Shown here: one piece after another, positions 17,605-27,792 of the stretch
Layout: each line of letters begins with the position of its first letter
How positions within the stretch are numbered: the first letter of the stretch is position 1
Source of the DNA: Geobacillus genomosp. 3
Lineage (GTDB): Bacteria > Bacillota > Bacilli > Bacillales > Anoxybacillaceae
Direction: 5' to 3'
DNA length: 64,000 nt
NCBI RefSeq assembly: GCF_000445995.2
Contig: NC_022080.4
Coordinates: 1,178,001-1,242,000, forward strand
Made by a program: the position numbers and the translations under genes
The notes under the pieces: model-generated
Databases searched by the model: none
What the model was told of the DNA's origin: nothing
Seen by the model: only the letters and a program-made list of their open reading frames with translations

Positions 17605-18437
17605 AGCCAAACTGGTGCCCGGGCTGCGGCGATTTTTCCGTGCAAGCCGCCATCCAGCGCGCTGCCGCCAACTTGGGGCTTGAGCCGCACCAGCTGGCTG
17701 TCATTTCCGGAATCGGCTGCTCAGGCCGCATTTCCGGTTACATTCACGCCTACGGGTTTCACGGCACGCACGGCCGCGCTTTGCCGCTCGCCCAAGGAGT
17801 GAAAATGGCGAACCGCGACTTGACGGTCATCGCCGCCGGCGGCGACGGCGATGGATTTGCGATCGGCATGGGGCACACGGTTCACGCCATCCGCCGCAAC
17901 ATCGACATCACGTACATCGTCATGGACAACCAAATTTATGGGCTGACGAAAGGGCAAACATCGCCGCGCAGCGCCGCCGGATTTAAAACGAAAAGCACGC
18001 CGCAAGGGTCGATCGAACCGGCTTTGTCGCCTCTTGAAATCGCGTTAAGCGCCGGGGCGACGTTTGTTGCGCAAAGCTTTTCAAGCGATTTAAAAGAGCT
18101 GACAAGCTTGATTGAAGAAGGCGTCAAACATAAAGGCTTTTCGCTCATCAACGTCTTTAGCCCGTGCGTTACGTACAATAAAGTAAACACATATGAATGG
18201 TTTAAAGAGCATTTATTGAAAGTGAACGACATTGAAGGATACGATCCATCCAATCGGGAGATGGCGATGCAAACGGTGATGAAATATAACGGGCTCGTCA
18301 CCGGGCTGATTTACCAAAATAACGAGCAAAAGTCGTACCAAGAGCTCGTCCCGGGTTATAGCGAGGAGCCGCTTTCCGAGGCTGATTTGAAACTAAGCAA
18401 AGAAAAATTCGCCGAGCTGATGGCAGAGTTTATGTAA
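17571..18437 (+). CDS. korB: 2-oxoacid:ferredoxin oxidoreductase, beta subunit
   Basis: A 288-residue subunit that overlaps korA by 34 bases, indicating translational coupling. NWCPGCGDF at residues 15-23 supplies iron-sulfur cysteines, with a further cysteine in ISGIGCSGRI and one in FSPCVTYN. The thiamine diphosphate/Mg motif is GDGDGFAIGMGH (about residue 90) with NQIYGLTKGQ. It is the catalytic partner of KorA. The iron-sulfur protein MiaB is encoded next, after a terminator. Confidence 0.92.
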   Translation: MATFKDFRNDVKPNWCPGCGDFSVQAAIQRAAANLGLEPHQLAVISGIGCSGRISGYIHAYGFHGTHGRALPLAQGVKMANRDLTVIAAGGDGDGFAIGMGHTVHAIRRNIDITYIVMDNQIYGLTKGQTSPRSAAGFKTKSTPQGSIEPALSPLEIALSAGATFVAQSFSSDLKELTSLIEEGVKHKGFSLINVFSPCVTYNKVNTYEWFKEHLLKVNDIEGYDPSNREMAMQTVMKYNGLVTGLIYQNNEQKSYQELVPGYSEEPLSEADLKLSKEKFAELMAEFM

Positions 18438-18454
18438 AAATGGAAGTGATTCAT

Positions 18455-18489
18455 GCTCGATGAGGACTTGCCTCATCGGGCGTTTTTTT
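18455..18489 (+). terminator. Terminator after korB
   Basis: GCTCGATGAGG pairs with CCTCATCGGGC over 11 positions, then GTTTTTTT. Confidence 0.85.
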
Positions 18490-18502
18490 GTTATCATAAC
18501 AT

Positions 18503-18520
18503 GTTCCGGACATCCGGAAC
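18503..18520. promoter_or_regulatory. Perfect inverted repeat upstream of miaB
   Basis: GTTCCGGACATCCGGAAC: two perfect 8-bp arms with a 2-bp centre, located between the korB terminator and a likely miaB promoter (TTTCAT 18534-18539, 17 bp, TATGAT 18557-18562). It is not followed by a T-run on either strand, so an operator is more likely than a terminator. The binding factor is unknown. Confidence 0.5.
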
Positions 18521-18664
18521 AAAAACCGTTGTGTTTCATTGTCATTGGCGATATACTATGATAGTGTGTGATGGAAGAAATTTGCCGAAACAAGTGGGCG
18601 GCAATGAACATGACAGCCGCCTAGCTTTGTATAACTGAAAATCGGCTCAAGAAAGGAGATTGTT

Positions 18665-20236
18665 ATGAACGAAAAACAACGTTTGGAACAAACGGGACAA
18701 ATTCAAACAGCCAGCCATCCAGCGGACAGAAAATCCGACTTGGATCGGCTGAAACAAAAAACGACGAAAGACTATGAGAAATATTTCACTACCGTGTTTC
18801 TTCCGCCCAACTTAAAAGAGGCGAAAAAGCGCGGCAAAGAAGAAGTTCAATATGTGAACGACTTCGCGATCCCGGACGAGTTTCGCGGCATGGGACGGGG
18901 GCGGAAGTTTTACATTCGCACGTACGGTTGCCAAATGAATGAGCACGACACAGAAGTGATGGCCGGCATTTTCATGGCGCTTGGCTATGAGCCGACCGAC
19001 CGTCCGGAAGACGCCAACGTCATTTTGCTTAACACGTGTGCGATCCGTGAAAACGCAGAAAACAAAGTGTTTGGCGAACTCGGCTACTTAAAGCCGCTGA
19101 AAACGACGAATCCGGACTTGCTGCTTGGCGTGTGCGGCTGTATGTCGCAAGAAGAAGCAGTCGTCAACAAAATTTTGAAGCAATACCAATATGTCGATAT
19201 GATTTTCGGCACGCACAACATCCATCGCCTGCCGTATATTTTACATGAGGCGTATATGTCGAAAGAAATGGTCGTCGAGGTTTGGTCGAAAGAAGGCGAC
19301 GTCGTCGAAAACTTGCCGAAAGCACGCAAAGGCCGCATTAAAGCGTGGGTCAACATCATGTACGGCTGCGACAAGTTTTGTACGTATTGCATCGTTCCGT
19401 ATACGCGCGGCAAGGAGCGAAGCCGCCGTCCGGAAGACATCATTCAGGAAGTGCGTCAGCTCGCCGCCCAAGGGTATAAAGAAATCACACTGCTTGGACA
19501 AAACGTCAACGCCTACGGGAAAGACTTCGCCGATATCCAATACGGCCTTGGCGATTTAATGGACGAGCTGCGCAAAATCGATATTGCGCGCATCCGCTTT
19601 ACGACAAGCCATCCGCGCGACTTTGACGACCGGCTCATCGAAGTGCTGGCCAAACGCGGCAATTTAGTCGAGCATATTCATTTACCGGTGCAATCAGGCA
19701 GCACGGAAATTTTGAAAATGATGGGCCGCAAATATACGCGCGAAGACTATTTGGAACTCGTCCGCAAAATAAAAGCGGCCATTCCGGACGTCGCATTGAC
19801 GACGGACATCATCGTCGGCTTCCCGAACGAAACGGATGAGCAGTTTGAAGAAACGCTGTCGCTTTACCGTGAAGTGGAGTTTGATTCGGCGTATACGTTC
19901 ATTTACTCGCCGCGTGAAGGCACCCCGGCGGCAAAAATGAATGACAACGTGCCGATGGACGTGAAAAAAGAGCGTCTTCAACGCCTAAACGCCCTCGTTC
20001 AAGAAATGGCGGCGAAAAAAATGAAGCAATACGAAGGGCAAATCGTCGAAGTGCTCGTTGAAGGTGAAAGCAAAACGAACCCGGATGTGTTGGCCGGCTA
20101 TACGCGCAAAAACAAACTTGTCCACTTCGTCGGCCCGAAATCGCTCGTCGGCCAATTGGTCAACGTGCGCATTACGCAGGCGAAAACGTGGACACTGACG
20201 GGCGAATTAGTGAATGAAGCGATCGAGGTGAACTGA
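18665..20236 (+). CDS. miaB: tRNA-2-methylthio-N6-dimethylallyladenosine synthase MiaB
   Basis: A 523-residue radical-SAM methylthiotransferase. The N-terminal domain has the three cluster cysteines in [19 protein letters not shown] and VCGCMSQEE. The radical-SAM triad CDKFCTYC is near residue 236, in [24 protein letters not shown] domain closes the protein (about 450-515). It adds a methylthio group to i6A37 in tRNA, the step after MiaA (encoded at 33100). AAGGAGATTGTT precedes the ATG. The N-terminal extension of about 60 charged residues is usual for Bacillus MiaB. ymcA follows after one base. Confidence 0.96.
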   Translation: MNEKQRLEQTGQIQTASHPADRKSDLDRLKQKTTKDYEKYFTTVFLPPNLKEAKKRGKEEVQYVNDFAIPDEFRGMGRGRKFYIRTYGCQMNEHDTEVMAGIFMALGYEPTDRPEDANVILLNTCAIRENAENKVFGELGYLKPLKTTNPDLLLGVCGCMSQEEAVVNKILKQYQYVDMIFGTHNIHRLPYILHEAYMSKEMVVEVWSKEGDVVENLPKARKGRIKAWVNIMYGCDKFCTYCIVPYTRGKERSRRPEDIIQEVRQLAAQGYKEITLLGQNVNAYGKDFADIQYGLGDLMDELRKIDIARIRFTTSHPRDFDDRLIEVLAKRGNLVEHIHLPVQSGSTEILKMMGRKYTREDYLELVRKIKAAIPDVALTTDIIVGFPNETDEQFEETLSLYREVEFDSAYTFIYSPREGTPAAKMNDNVPMDVKKERLQRLNALVQEMAAKKMKQYEGQIVEVLVEGESKTNPDVLAGYTRKNKLVHFVGPKSLVGQLVNVRITQAKTWTLTGELVNEAIEVN

Positions 20237-20237
20237 G

Positions 20238-20669
20238 ATGGCAAAATATACGCGGGACGAGATTTTGGCGCAGGCAAAGCAACTGGCAAAAATGATCGCC
20301 GAAACGGAAGAGGTCGACTTTTTCAAGCGGGCGGAAGAAAAAATCCACCAAAACGAAAAAGTGAGCGCATTGATTAATGAATTAAAATCGCTGCAAAAAC
20401 AAGCCGTAAACTTGCAGCATTACGGCAAACATGAAGCGCTGAAGCGGGTCGAGGCGAAAATTGACGCCATTTACGAACAGCTCGAACAAATTCCGATTGT
20501 CAGCGAGTTTCAACAATCGCAAACCGATGTCAACGACTTGCTTCAGCTCGTCGCCTCGACGATTTCCAATACGGTGACCGATGAAATTCTCGCTTCGACC
20601 GGCGGCGATGTGCTGCGCGGCGAAACGGGGGCCGCGCTTCGCTACAACAAGCATGGCGGCTGCCATTGA
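20238..20669 (+). CDS. ymcA: RicA (YmcA), Y-complex regulator of RNA processing and development
   Basis: A 143-residue helical protein of the YlbF/YmcA family that starts one base after the miaB stop codon. It is rich in Glu, Lys and Gln with regular heptads (QLAKMIAETEEVDFFKRAEE), and ends with KHGGCH. The terminal cysteine region is known in B. subtilis RicA to help bind an iron-sulfur cluster with RicF and RicT. That complex stimulates RNase Y cleavage and affects competence, biofilm and sporulation. The pairing with miaB is conserved. A terminator follows. Confidence 0.9.
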   Translation: MAKYTRDEILAQAKQLAKMIAETEEVDFFKRAEEKIHQNEKVSALINELKSLQKQAVNLQHYGKHEALKRVEAKIDAIYEQLEQIPIVSEFQQSQTDVNDLLQLVASTISNTVTDEILASTGGDVLRGETGAALRYNKHGGCH

Positions 20670-20702
20670 CGCGTTTATGGCGCATGTTTGCCATGAACGA
20701 AC

Positions 20703-20731
20703 AAAAAAGCGTCCTTTCGGGCGCTTTTTTT
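20703..20731 (+). terminator. Terminator after ymcA
   Basis: AAAAAAGCGTCC and GGGCGCTTTTTT with loop TTTC form a long stem ending in a T-run; it could act in both directions. Confidence 0.85.
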
Positions 20732-20819
20732 GTTCATGAGCCGAAGCCGATCCCTAGCCCGGGTGTCTCTGCGATGGAGCCTTTTCCTTGTTGGAAGGTG
20801 CCGTCCCGAAGAGAATTCC

Positions 20820-20839
20820 AAAGGCGCCGGGCCTTTTTT
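20820..20839 (+). terminator. Second hairpin with T-run before cotE
   Basis: AAAGGC (20820-20825), loop GCCGG, GCCTTT (20831-20836), then TTT. The stem is short, so it is a weaker candidate. Confidence 0.5.
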
Positions 20840-20949
20840 GACACATGCTGAATGTCTCCGTTAGACGATATGTTGTCTTTCCCTTGAAGACGGGCAGTTT
20901 TTTGGAGAAGCCTCCTCCTAAGGCGGCCGACAGATGGTGAAAAAGCAGG

Positions 20950-20978
20950 CACATTGAACGGAACGAGTGCATACAATG
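20950..20978 (+). promoter_or_regulatory. Sigma-E promoter of cotE
   Basis: GCACATT (20950-20956) and CATACAAT (20971-20978) are 14 bp apart. The -10 is an exact sigma-E match and the -35 matches KMATATT at 6 of 7. B. subtilis cotE has a sigma-E promoter P1. Confidence 0.75.
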
Positions 20979-21009
20979 AACTATACGGAATAATGATTCA
21001 TTTGCTGTG

Positions 21010-21037
21010 CACATTAGCGGAGATCACGCATAGGATG
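21010..21037 (+). promoter_or_regulatory. Sigma-K promoter of cotE
   Basis: CACA near 21010-21013 and CATAGGATG (21029-21037) with 16 bp between AC and CATA fit the sigma-K pattern (AC, 16-17 bp, CATANNNTA; one mismatch). This corresponds to P2 of B. subtilis cotE. Confidence 0.6.
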
Positions 21038-21070
21038 AAATGAAGATTCATTTGAGGAGGGTTCCGTTCG

Positions 21071-21619
21071 ATGTCTGAATACAGAGAAATTATTACGAAA
21101 GCCGTTGTCGGCAAAGGCCGCAAATTTACGCAATCGACCCATACGGTGACGGCGCCGAACCGCCCGTCGAGCATTCTTGGCTGCTGGATTATCAACCACC
21201 GCTATGAAGCGAAAAAATGCGATAAAACGGTCGAAATTCACGGCCACTACGACATTAACGTCTGGTATTCATACAACAACAATACGAGAACAGAAGTCGT
21301 TACCGAAACCGTCTCGTATACGGACGTTGTGAAGTTAAAATATCGCGATAAAGACAATTTGATTAGCGATGACACCGACGTGATCGTCCGCGTCATCCAG
21401 CAGCCGAACTGCTTGGAATGCACCATTTCGCCGAACGGCAACAAAATCGTCGTCGATGTCGAGCGGGAGTTTGTCGCGGAAGTGATCGGCGAGACAAAAG
21501 TGTGTGTCGCCATCAACCCGGAAGGATGCGGCAAAGATGACGATTTTTGTGACGATGACGACCTTGATGAAGAATTGGAAGATTTAAGCCCGGATTTGTT
21601 GCTCGGCGAAGAAGAGTAA
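21071..21619 (+). CDS. cotE: Outer spore coat morphogenetic protein CotE
   Basis: A 182-residue protein beginning [19 protein letters not shown], the usual CotE start, with TGAGGAGGGTTCC before the ATG. It is mainly beta-rich with conserved [14 protein letters not shown] and ends in a very acidic tail ([12 protein letters not shown]), as in B. subtilis. CotE directs assembly of the outer spore coat around the forespore. Two compartment-specific promoters upstream agree with mother-cell expression. A terminator separates it from mutS. Confidence 0.96.
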   Translation: MSEYREIITKAVVGKGRKFTQSTHTVTAPNRPSSILGCWIINHRYEAKKCDKTVEIHGHYDINVWYSYNNNTRTEVVTETVSYTDVVKLKYRDKDNLISDDTDVIVRVIQQPNCLECTISPNGNKIVVDVEREFVAEVIGETKVCVAINPEGCGKDDDFCDDDDLDEELEDLSPDLLLGEEE

Positions 21620-21648
21620 AACTAGGAAATTTCTTTCCTAGTTTTTTC
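21619..21648 (+). terminator. Terminator after cotE
   Basis: AAACTAGGAAA and TTTCCTAGTTT with a short loop, then TTTTC. Confidence 0.87.
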
Positions 21649-21714
21649 TTTTGCCGCTTGTTATAATAGTAGCGCAATCAACGGCCGGCCGGCCGAAAAG
21701 GTTGGGGAGAAATG

Positions 21715-24462
21715 ATGCCATCGTATACACCGATGATTCAACAATATTTGCATATTAAGGCGCAATATCCAGACGCGTTTTTGTTTTTCCGGCTTGGCGA
21801 CTTTTACGAAATGTTTTTTGATGACGCCATAAAGGCGGCGCAAGAGTTGGAAATCACACTGACAAGCCGTGACGGAGGCGGCGATGAACGGGTGCCGATG
21901 TGCGGAGTGCCGTACCATTCGGCGCAAGGCTATATTGAACAGCTCGTGGAAAAAGGCTATAAAGTGGCGATTTGCGAACAAGTGGAAGATCCGAAAACGG
22001 CAAAAGGCGTCGTGCGCCGCGAAGTGGTTCAGCTGATCACCCCCGGGACGCTAATGGAGGGCAAAGGGCTCACCGAGAAAGAAAACCATTATTTAGCGAC
22101 GTTGACGCCGTTTGCCGACGGTACATACGGATTGGCTTACGCCGATTTGTCGACCGGCGAAGTCCGGCTGACGCTCCTTTCTTCGTGGGAGGAGACAGTG
22201 AACGAACTGCATGCCATCGGGGCGCGGGAAGTCGTCATCGGCTCCGACAGCGCTGCCGAGTGGGTGCAACAGCTGAAAGAACGGTACGGAGCGGCCGTCT
22301 CATATGAAGACGAAACATCGCTGCGGGACGAATGGAGCAGCGTTGCCGGCCATGTGACGCAAGAAAAGCTGCGGGCGACCGTCGCCCGCTTGCTCCATTA
22401 TCTCATCCGCACGCAAAAACGGCAGCTCGATCATCTGCAGGCGGCTGAGTTGTACCAAGTCGATCAGTATATGAAAATGGATCGGCATTCGAAGCTGCAC
22501 TTAGAGTTAGTTGAAACGGTGCGGTCAAAAGGGAGGAAAGGCTCGCTTTTATGGCTGTTGGATGAAACGGTGACGGCGATGGGCGGCCGCCTCTTGAAGC
22601 AATGGCTTGACCGGCCGCTTATTGACCGGAGTGAAATTGAACGGCGCCTCGATTTTGTGGAAACGTTGAAAACGTCCTATTTTGAACGGCATGAGCTGCG
22701 CGATGGGCTGCGCGGCGTCTATGACATCGAGCGGCTCGTCGGCCGCGTCGCCTACGGCAACGCCAATGCCCGCGATCTTGTGCAGTTGAAGAAATCGCTC
22801 GCTCAAGTGCCGGCTCTCCGCCAGACGGTAAGCGGTTTGCCGCTTGCTGAAGCGGACAAGCTGTGCAGTCGCCTTGATCCGTGTGAAGAGCTCATCGGTT
22901 TGCTCGAGCGCGCCATTCAAGAGCAGCCGCCGCTTTCCGTCAAAGAAGGAAACATCATTAAAGACGGGTATGATGAGCGGCTTGACCGCTACCGCGATGC
23001 GAGCCGCAACGGCAAAGCGTGGATCGCCGAACTCGAGGCGAAAGAGCGGGAGGCAACCGGCATTAAATCGCTCAAAGTCGGTTATAATCGCGTATTCGGC
23101 TACTATATTGAAGTGACGAAGCCGAACCTTCCCCTCATCCCGGAAGGGCGCTACGAACGGAAACAGACGCTCGCCAACGCCGAGCGTTTCATTACAGCCG
23201 AGTTGAAAGAAAAAGAGACGCTTATCTTAGAAGCGGAAGAAAAAAGCATCGAGCTCGAGTACGAGCTGTTTGTCGCCATTCGCGAGCACGTGAAGCAATA
23301 CATCCCACGCCTGCAGACGCTCGCCAAAGCCGTTGCCGAGCTCGATGTGCTTCAGTCGCTGGCGACGGTGAGCGACGAACGCCGCTACGTGCGCCCGCAG
23401 TTTTCCGCCGAGCGCGTCTTGTCCATCGAACGGGGGCGTCACCCGGTCGTGGAAAAAGTGCTTGGCGCGCAAACGTACGTGCCGAACGACTGCTATATGA
23501 ATCGCGAGCGGGAAATGCTGCTCATCACCGGGCCGAATATGGCCGGGAAAAGCACATACATGCGGCAAGTGGCGCTCACCGCCATCATGGCGCAAATCGG
23601 TTGCTTCGTCCCGGCCGAGCGGGCGATATTGCCGATTTTTGATCAAGTGTTCACCCGCATCGGCGCTGCTGACGACCTGTCGGCAGGGCAAAGCACGTTT
23701 ATGGTGGAAATGCTCGAAGCGCGTCGCGCCATCGCCCATGCAACGCAAAACAGCCTCATTTTATTCGATGAAATTGGGCGCGGCACATCGACGTACGACG
23801 GCATGGCGCTCGCTCAGGCGATGATTGAATACATCCACGATCATATCGGCGCGAAGACGTTGTTTAGCACGCATTATCATGAGCTGACCGCGTTGGAAAG
23901 CTCGCTCGAACGGCTATGCAACGTCCATGCCCGCGCCGTTGAAGAAAACGGAAAAGTCGTCTTTTTGCACCAAATCGCCGATGGCCCGGCCGATCGCAGT
24001 TACGGCATTCACGTCGCCGAGCTGGCCGGGCTGCCTGCGCCCCTCATTCGGCGCGCCCGGGACATTTTAGCTAAGCTCGAGCGACCGGCTGGAAACGGCG
24101 CCTCTGAACGCGGGCTTGAAGGGGAAGCCGGACGGGAGGATAACGCATTAACGGAAGAGGCTTTCGGGCGGCGGCAAAGCGGGTTGGAATCGGACGCAGG
24201 ATCGTCCGCTGGCCGCGCTGCCGAGCGAAGCGTTGAGCGGGAAGCCGGGCGTAGGGCGGGCGCGGCATCGGCCGACGCTGTAAACGAAGCGGCCTTCGAA
24301 CAATTGAGCATGTTTCCGGACTTAGTCCCGACGCCTGCGGAGTCGCACTTGTCCGGCAAAGAGAAAAAGGTACTGGCGGCGTTAAGGACGATCAATCTGC
24401 TTGAGATGACGCCGCTTGAGGCGTTAAACAAGCTATATGAACTGCAAAAATTGCTGAGGTAA
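21715..24462 (+). CDS. mutS: DNA mismatch repair protein MutS, extended C-terminal linker
   Basis: A 915-residue MutS beginning [12 protein letters not shown]; the ATG at 21715 aligns with other Bacillus MutS starts, while the ATG three bases earlier is only one base from GGGGAGA. The mismatch-reading motif is [12 protein letters not shown] (about residue 24-35). The ATPase has GPNMAGKST near residue 605, [13 protein letters not shown] and STHYHEL. After the ATPase comes a linker of about 75 residues rich in Gly, Ala, Glu, Arg and Ser. It is followed by QLSMFPDL, the beta-clamp binding motif, and a terminal helix. B. subtilis MutS is about 858 residues, so the linker is roughly 50 longer. mutL follows 13 bases later. 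Confidence 0.96.
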   Translation: MPSYTPMIQQYLHIKAQYPDAFLFFRLGDFYEMFFDDAIKAAQELEITLTSRDGGGDERVPMCGVPYHSAQGYIEQLVEKGYKVAICEQVEDPKTAKGVVRREVVQLITPGTLMEGKGLTEKENHYLATLTPFADGTYGLAYADLSTGEVRLTLLSSWEETVNELHAIGAREVVIGSDSAAEWVQQLKERYGAAVSYEDETSLRDEWSSVAGHVTQEKLRATVARLLHYLIRTQKRQLDHLQAAELYQVDQYMKMDRHSKLHLELVETVRSKGRKGSLLWLLDETVTAMGGRLLKQWLDRPLIDRSEIERRLDFVETLKTSYFERHELRDGLRGVYDIERLVGRVAYGNANARDLVQLKKSLAQVPALRQTVSGLPLAEADKLCSRLDPCEELIGLLERAIQEQPPLSVKEGNIIKDGYDERLDRYRDASRNGKAWIAELEAKEREATGIKSLKVGYNRVFGYYIEVTKPNLPLIPEGRYERKQTLANAERFITAELKEKETLILEAEEKSIELEYELFVAIREHVKQYIPRLQTLAKAVAELDVLQSLATVSDERRYVRPQFSAERVLSIERGRHPVVEKVLGAQTYVPNDCYMNREREMLLITGPNMAGKSTYMRQVALTAIMAQIGCFVPAERAILPIFDQVFTRIGAADDLSAGQSTFMVEMLEARRAIAHATQNSLILFDEIGRGTSTYDGMALAQAMIEYIHDHIGAKTLFSTHYHELTALESSLERLCNVHARAVEENGKVVFLHQIADGPADRSYGIHVAELAGLPAPLIRRARDILAKLERPAGNGASERGLEGEAGREDNALTEEAFGRRQSGLESDAGSSAGRAAERSVEREAGRRAGAASADAVNEAAFEQLSMFPDLVPTPAESHLSGKEKKVLAALRTINLLEMTPLEALNKLYELQKLLR

Positions 24463-24475
24463 CGGAGGTGGGACG

Positions 24476-26410
24476 ATGGGGCGCATCCGCAAGCTCGACG
24501 ATCAGCTGGCAAACAAAATTGCCGCCGGCGAAGTTGTCGAACGGCCGGCTTCGGTCGTGAAAGAGCTCGTCGAAAACGCCATCGACGCCCATAGCACAGC
24601 CATTGACATTGAACTCGAGGAAGCCGGGATGGCGAAAATCCGCATCATCGACAACGGTGACGGAATGGAGGAAGACGATTGCCTTCTTGCGTTTGAACGG
24701 CATGCGACAAGCAAAATTCAAGATGAGCACGATTTGTTCCGCATTCGCACACTCGGCTTTCGCGGCGAGGCGCTGCCAAGCATCGCGTCCGTGTCGGAAG
24801 TCGAGTTGACGACCGGCACGGGCCGCGGATCGGGGACGAAGCTTGTGTTAAAAGGCGGCGCTCTCGTGTCCCGCGAGCGGGCAGCCGGACGTAAAGGAAC
24901 CGACATCACGGTATCAAACTTATTTTTCAATACTCCGGCTAGGCTAAAATATATGAAAACGATCCATACCGAGCTCGGTCATGCGGCCGATGTCGTCAAC
25001 CGGTTGGCGCTTGCTCATCCGGACGTGTCATTTCGGCTTCGCCATCATGGCAAAACGCTGCTGGCGACAAACGGCGGCGGCGATGTCCGGCATGTGCTCG
25101 CTGCCATTTACGGTATGGAAACGGCGAAACAAATGATTCCTATTGAAGCGGAGTCGCTTGACTTTGCCGTTCACGGCTATGTTTCGCTGCCTGAAGTGAC
25201 GCGCGCTTCGCGCAATTATATATCGCTTATCGTCAACGGACGCTACGTGCGCAACATGCCGCTCATGAAGGCCATTGAGGCCGGCTATCATACATTGTTG
25301 CCGGTCGGCCGCTATCCGATTGTATTTCTAGCGATTGAAATGGATCCAGTGCTCGTCGATGTGAACGTGCACCCGGCGAAACTCGAAGTCCGTTTTAGCA
25401 AAGAAGCTGAGTTGCATGCGCTTATTACTGATGCGATCCGCCGCGCGTTCCGCGAGCGGACGCTCATCCCGTCTATCCCCGCCGACAGCAAGGCAGCCAA
25501 AGCGAAGGCGGAGCAAGCGGCTTGGACGTTTGCCCACCGCGTTCATGAACCGGCCGTCCAGCCCGACAAGGAGACGGAGAGAACCGGAAGTGTGACCGCG
25601 GCGGTGCCTCCGGCCAACCAACGGTGGGCCGCCCAGCCGCCCGCAGTCGGTCGGAATGATGCGCCCGCCGCCCAGAAAGAAGACGGGACGCCGGTAATTT
25701 CGGAAAGAGAGGCGGGCGATGCCAACAATTTGCCCGCTTCCAAATCGAAGTCAACTGATGAGGTGGGGGAAGCACCGACATCAACGCGTCTGCCGGCCGA
25801 TGGAACAGAGAGGAAACGGGTGACCGATCGTCTTCCGCCGCTGTATCCGATCGGCCAGTTGCATGGCACTTATATTTTGGCCGAGAACGAAGACGGGCTG
25901 TATATGATCGATCAGCATGCAGCACAGGAGCGGATCAATTATGAATATTTCCGGGAAAAACTTGGGGACGTGACGAACGAAGTGCAAGAGCTGCTCGTTC
26001 CGCTCACATTTGAATATCCGGCCAACGAATACGAGCGAATCGCCGCCCGCCGTGACGAGCTCGCCCGCTGCGGTGTGTTTCTTGAGCCATTCGGTCCACG
26101 GACGTTTCTCGTTCGTTCCCACCCTGTGTGGTTTCCAAAAGGGAAAGAAAAAGAAATCATTGAAGAAATGATTGAATACGTGCTGGCGGCCAAAACGGTC
26201 GATATAAAGAAGCTGCGCGAGCAAGCCGCCATCGTCATGAGTTGCAAGCGCGCCATTAAAGCGAATCACCATTTGCGCACCGATGAATTGTTCGCCCTGT
26301 TAGAAACGCTGCGGCAAACGACCGATCCGTTTACATGCCCGCACGGCCGGCCGGTCATCGTTCATTTTTCAACATATGAAATTGAAAAACTGTTTAAACG
26401 GGTAATGTAA
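24476..26410 (+). CDS. mutL: DNA mismatch repair protein MutL with endonuclease motif
   Basis: A 644-residue MutL with ACGGAGGTGGG before ATG. The GHKL ATPase shows [32 protein letters not shown] and GRKGTDITV. Residues 340-450 are a low-complexity linker. The C-terminal domain has [12 protein letters not shown] near residue 478, the metal-binding endonuclease motif of non-E. coli-type MutL, and CPHGRP near residue 621. It nicks the new strand after MutS finds a mismatch, guided by the clamp. mutS and mutL form an operon closed by the terminator behind mutL. Confidence 0.96.
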   Translation: MGRIRKLDDQLANKIAAGEVVERPASVVKELVENAIDAHSTAIDIELEEAGMAKIRIIDNGDGMEEDDCLLAFERHATSKIQDEHDLFRIRTLGFRGEALPSIASVSEVELTTGTGRGSGTKLVLKGGALVSRERAAGRKGTDITVSNLFFNTPARLKYMKTIHTELGHAADVVNRLALAHPDVSFRLRHHGKTLLATNGGGDVRHVLAAIYGMETAKQMIPIEAESLDFAVHGYVSLPEVTRASRNYISLIVNGRYVRNMPLMKAIEAGYHTLLPVGRYPIVFLAIEMDPVLVDVNVHPAKLEVRFSKEAELHALITDAIRRAFRERTLIPSIPADSKAAKAKAEQAAWTFAHRVHEPAVQPDKETERTGSVTAAVPPANQRWAAQPPAVGRNDAPAAQKEDGTPVISEREAGDANNLPASKSKSTDEVGEAPTSTRLPADGTERKRVTDRLPPLYPIGQLHGTYILAENEDGLYMIDQHAAQERINYEYFREKLGDVTNEVQELLVPLTFEYPANEYERIAARRDELARCGVFLEPFGPRTFLVRSHPVWFPKGKEKEIIEEMIEYVLAAKTVDIKKLREQAAIVMSCKRAIKANHHLRTDELFALLETLRQTTDPFTCPHGRPVIVHFSTYEIEKLFKRVM

Positions 26411-26413
26411 ATG

Positions 26414-26446
26414 GCGCTCCCTGTTGTAACAAGGGAGCGTTTTTTT
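26414..26446 (+). terminator. Terminator after mutL
   Basis: CGCTCCCT (26415-26422) and AGGGAGCG (26432-26439) with a 9-nt loop, followed by seven T residues. Confidence 0.9.
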
Positions 26447-26612
26447 GTAATCGTTTTGTAATCTACTTTTATTCTTTCTGTTACAGACGCTCTGTTTGTA
26501 TTTTACTATAATGGCTCATGTACAGGAATACATGGCGAATTTTGTAGAGTGATAGCGAAATTTACCTAAAGAAATAGAGGAATGTCAACTTGATGTCATA
26601 GGGGGATACAGC

Positions 26613-27638
26613 ATGAAAAAAACACTGCTACTTACTGGAACATTGATTGGATCATTATTGGCCGGCCATGCCGCCTCGGCCGCGGGCTATACGGTGCAAA
26701 AAGGAGACACGCTTTGGAAGATTGCGAGGAAATATGATACGACAGTCGATCGGTTAAAGCAACAAAACGGTTTGTCTTCTGACCTCATTTTTCCAGGTCA
26801 AGTATTGCAAGTCAATGGACAAAGCGAAAGTAGGCAAGCCGTTTCCAATACATATACTATCCAGTCCGGCGATACGTTAAGCGGAATCGCCCGCAAGTTC
26901 GGGACGTCGGTCGAAGCGTTGCTCAAACTGAATCCAAGCATTGCGGACCCCGATTTCATCCGCGTTGGGCAAGCGATTCAAGTGGCGGGCGGAACGACAG
27001 ACAAACGTACATATACAGTGCAGCCGGCGGCTGCGGCTGTCAACGGTCAGTACATTGTCCAAAAAGGAGACACACTATCGGGGATTGCAAAAAAATTCCA
27101 AATAAGTATTGACCGGTTATTGTCGCTCAATCCGCAAATTGCCAACCCGAACGTCATCCGCGTCGGACAAGCCATTAAAGTAGCCGGCGGAACGACCGAC
27201 GTGCAGCAAGCCGAGCGGCAAGCATCCGTTGCCCAACCGGTTGTCGCCGAGTCTTCTGCTTCACTCGCGGATCGGATCATCGAGATCGGCGAAAAATATT
27301 TAGGGGCGAGATATTTATACGGGGCAAGCCCGTCGCGCACGGACGTCTTTGACTGCTCGTCGTTTACGATGCGCGTCTTTAGCGAAGCGGGCATTTCGCT
27401 GCCGCGTTCCTCGGCCGCGCAGGCGCAAGCCGGACGGGCGGTGTCGTTTAACCAACTGCAAAAAGGCGACCTTGTCTTTTTTGACACCGATTCAAACGGC
27501 ACGATCAACCACGTCGGCATTTACGCCGGCAACGGACAAATGATCAACGCTACCGTTTCGCTCGGCGTTACGTATTCATCGCTTACGTCATCGTATTGGA
27601 AAACACGGTATGTGAAAGCGGTTCGGGTGCTCAACTAA
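26613..27638 (+). CDS. Secreted peptidoglycan endopeptidase, three LysM repeats plus NlpC/P60
   Basis: A 341-residue exported protein; AGGGGGATACAGC precedes the ATG. Residues 1-25 are a signal peptide (MKKTLLLTGTLIGSLLAG, then AASA). Three LysM repeats follow, starting about residues 26, 78 and 145, each with the QKGDTL or QSGDTL theme. The NlpC/P60 domain (about 215-341) contains DCSSFTMRVF with the catalytic cysteine, INHVGIYAG with the histidine and a downstream polar residue. It would cleave the D-Glu-meso-diaminopimelate bond, like B. subtilis LytE/LytF/CwlS. A TATAAT at 26507-26512 is a likely -10. Its exact paralogue cannot be fixed by eye. Confidence 0.9.
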   Translation: MKKTLLLTGTLIGSLLAGHAASAAGYTVQKGDTLWKIARKYDTTVDRLKQQNGLSSDLIFPGQVLQVNGQSESRQAVSNTYTIQSGDTLSGIARKFGTSVEALLKLNPSIADPDFIRVGQAIQVAGGTTDKRTYTVQPAAAAVNGQYIVQKGDTLSGIAKKFQISIDRLLSLNPQIANPNVIRVGQAIKVAGGTTDVQQAERQASVAQPVVAESSASLADRIIEIGEKYLGARYLYGASPSRTDVFDCSSFTMRVFSEAGISLPRSSAAQAQAGRAVSFNQLQKGDLVFFDTDSNGTINHVGIYAGNGQMINATVSLGVTYSSLTSSYWKTRYVKAVRVLN

Positions 27639-27658
27639 CATATGATCGGCTGCGGCGG

Positions 27659-27708
27659 AAGGCTGTCCGCACAAAGTCCGTTGACGGCTTTGGCGGGCGG
27701 CTTTTTTT
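27659..27708 (+). terminator. Terminator after the LysM-NlpC/P60 gene
   Basis: AAGGCTGTCCGC (27659-27670) pairs, with several G-U pairs, with GCGGGCGGCTT (27693-27703), then TTTTT. Confidence 0.75.
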
Positions 27709-27792
27709 GCATGTTTCTTTTGCAACGTTTTTGCCCGGCATGCTGGCAGAGAAGAACCGCTTTGTCCATCGTTTAGTACAGATCATCATAAG

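Larger units (their letters stand above)
20670..21070 (+). other. 401-bp gap between ymcA and cotE
   Basis: No credible gene is seen on either strand. The gap holds a strong terminator, a second short hairpin with a T-run at 20820-20839, and two sporulation promoters of cotE near its end. The stretch 20740-20815 could be part of a short transcript ended by the second hairpin, but no promoter for it is clear. Confidence 0.6.

Noticed and set aside
20734..20976. Minus-strand 80-codon frame between ymcA and cotE
   Set aside because: It covers the terminators and sporulation promoter and has no recognisable features.
26447..26612. Possible c-di-AMP (ydaO-type) riboswitch before the LysM-NlpC/P60 gene
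   Set aside because: Such genes are often so controlled, but the leader after the -10 at 26507 is too short and lacks the conserved core.
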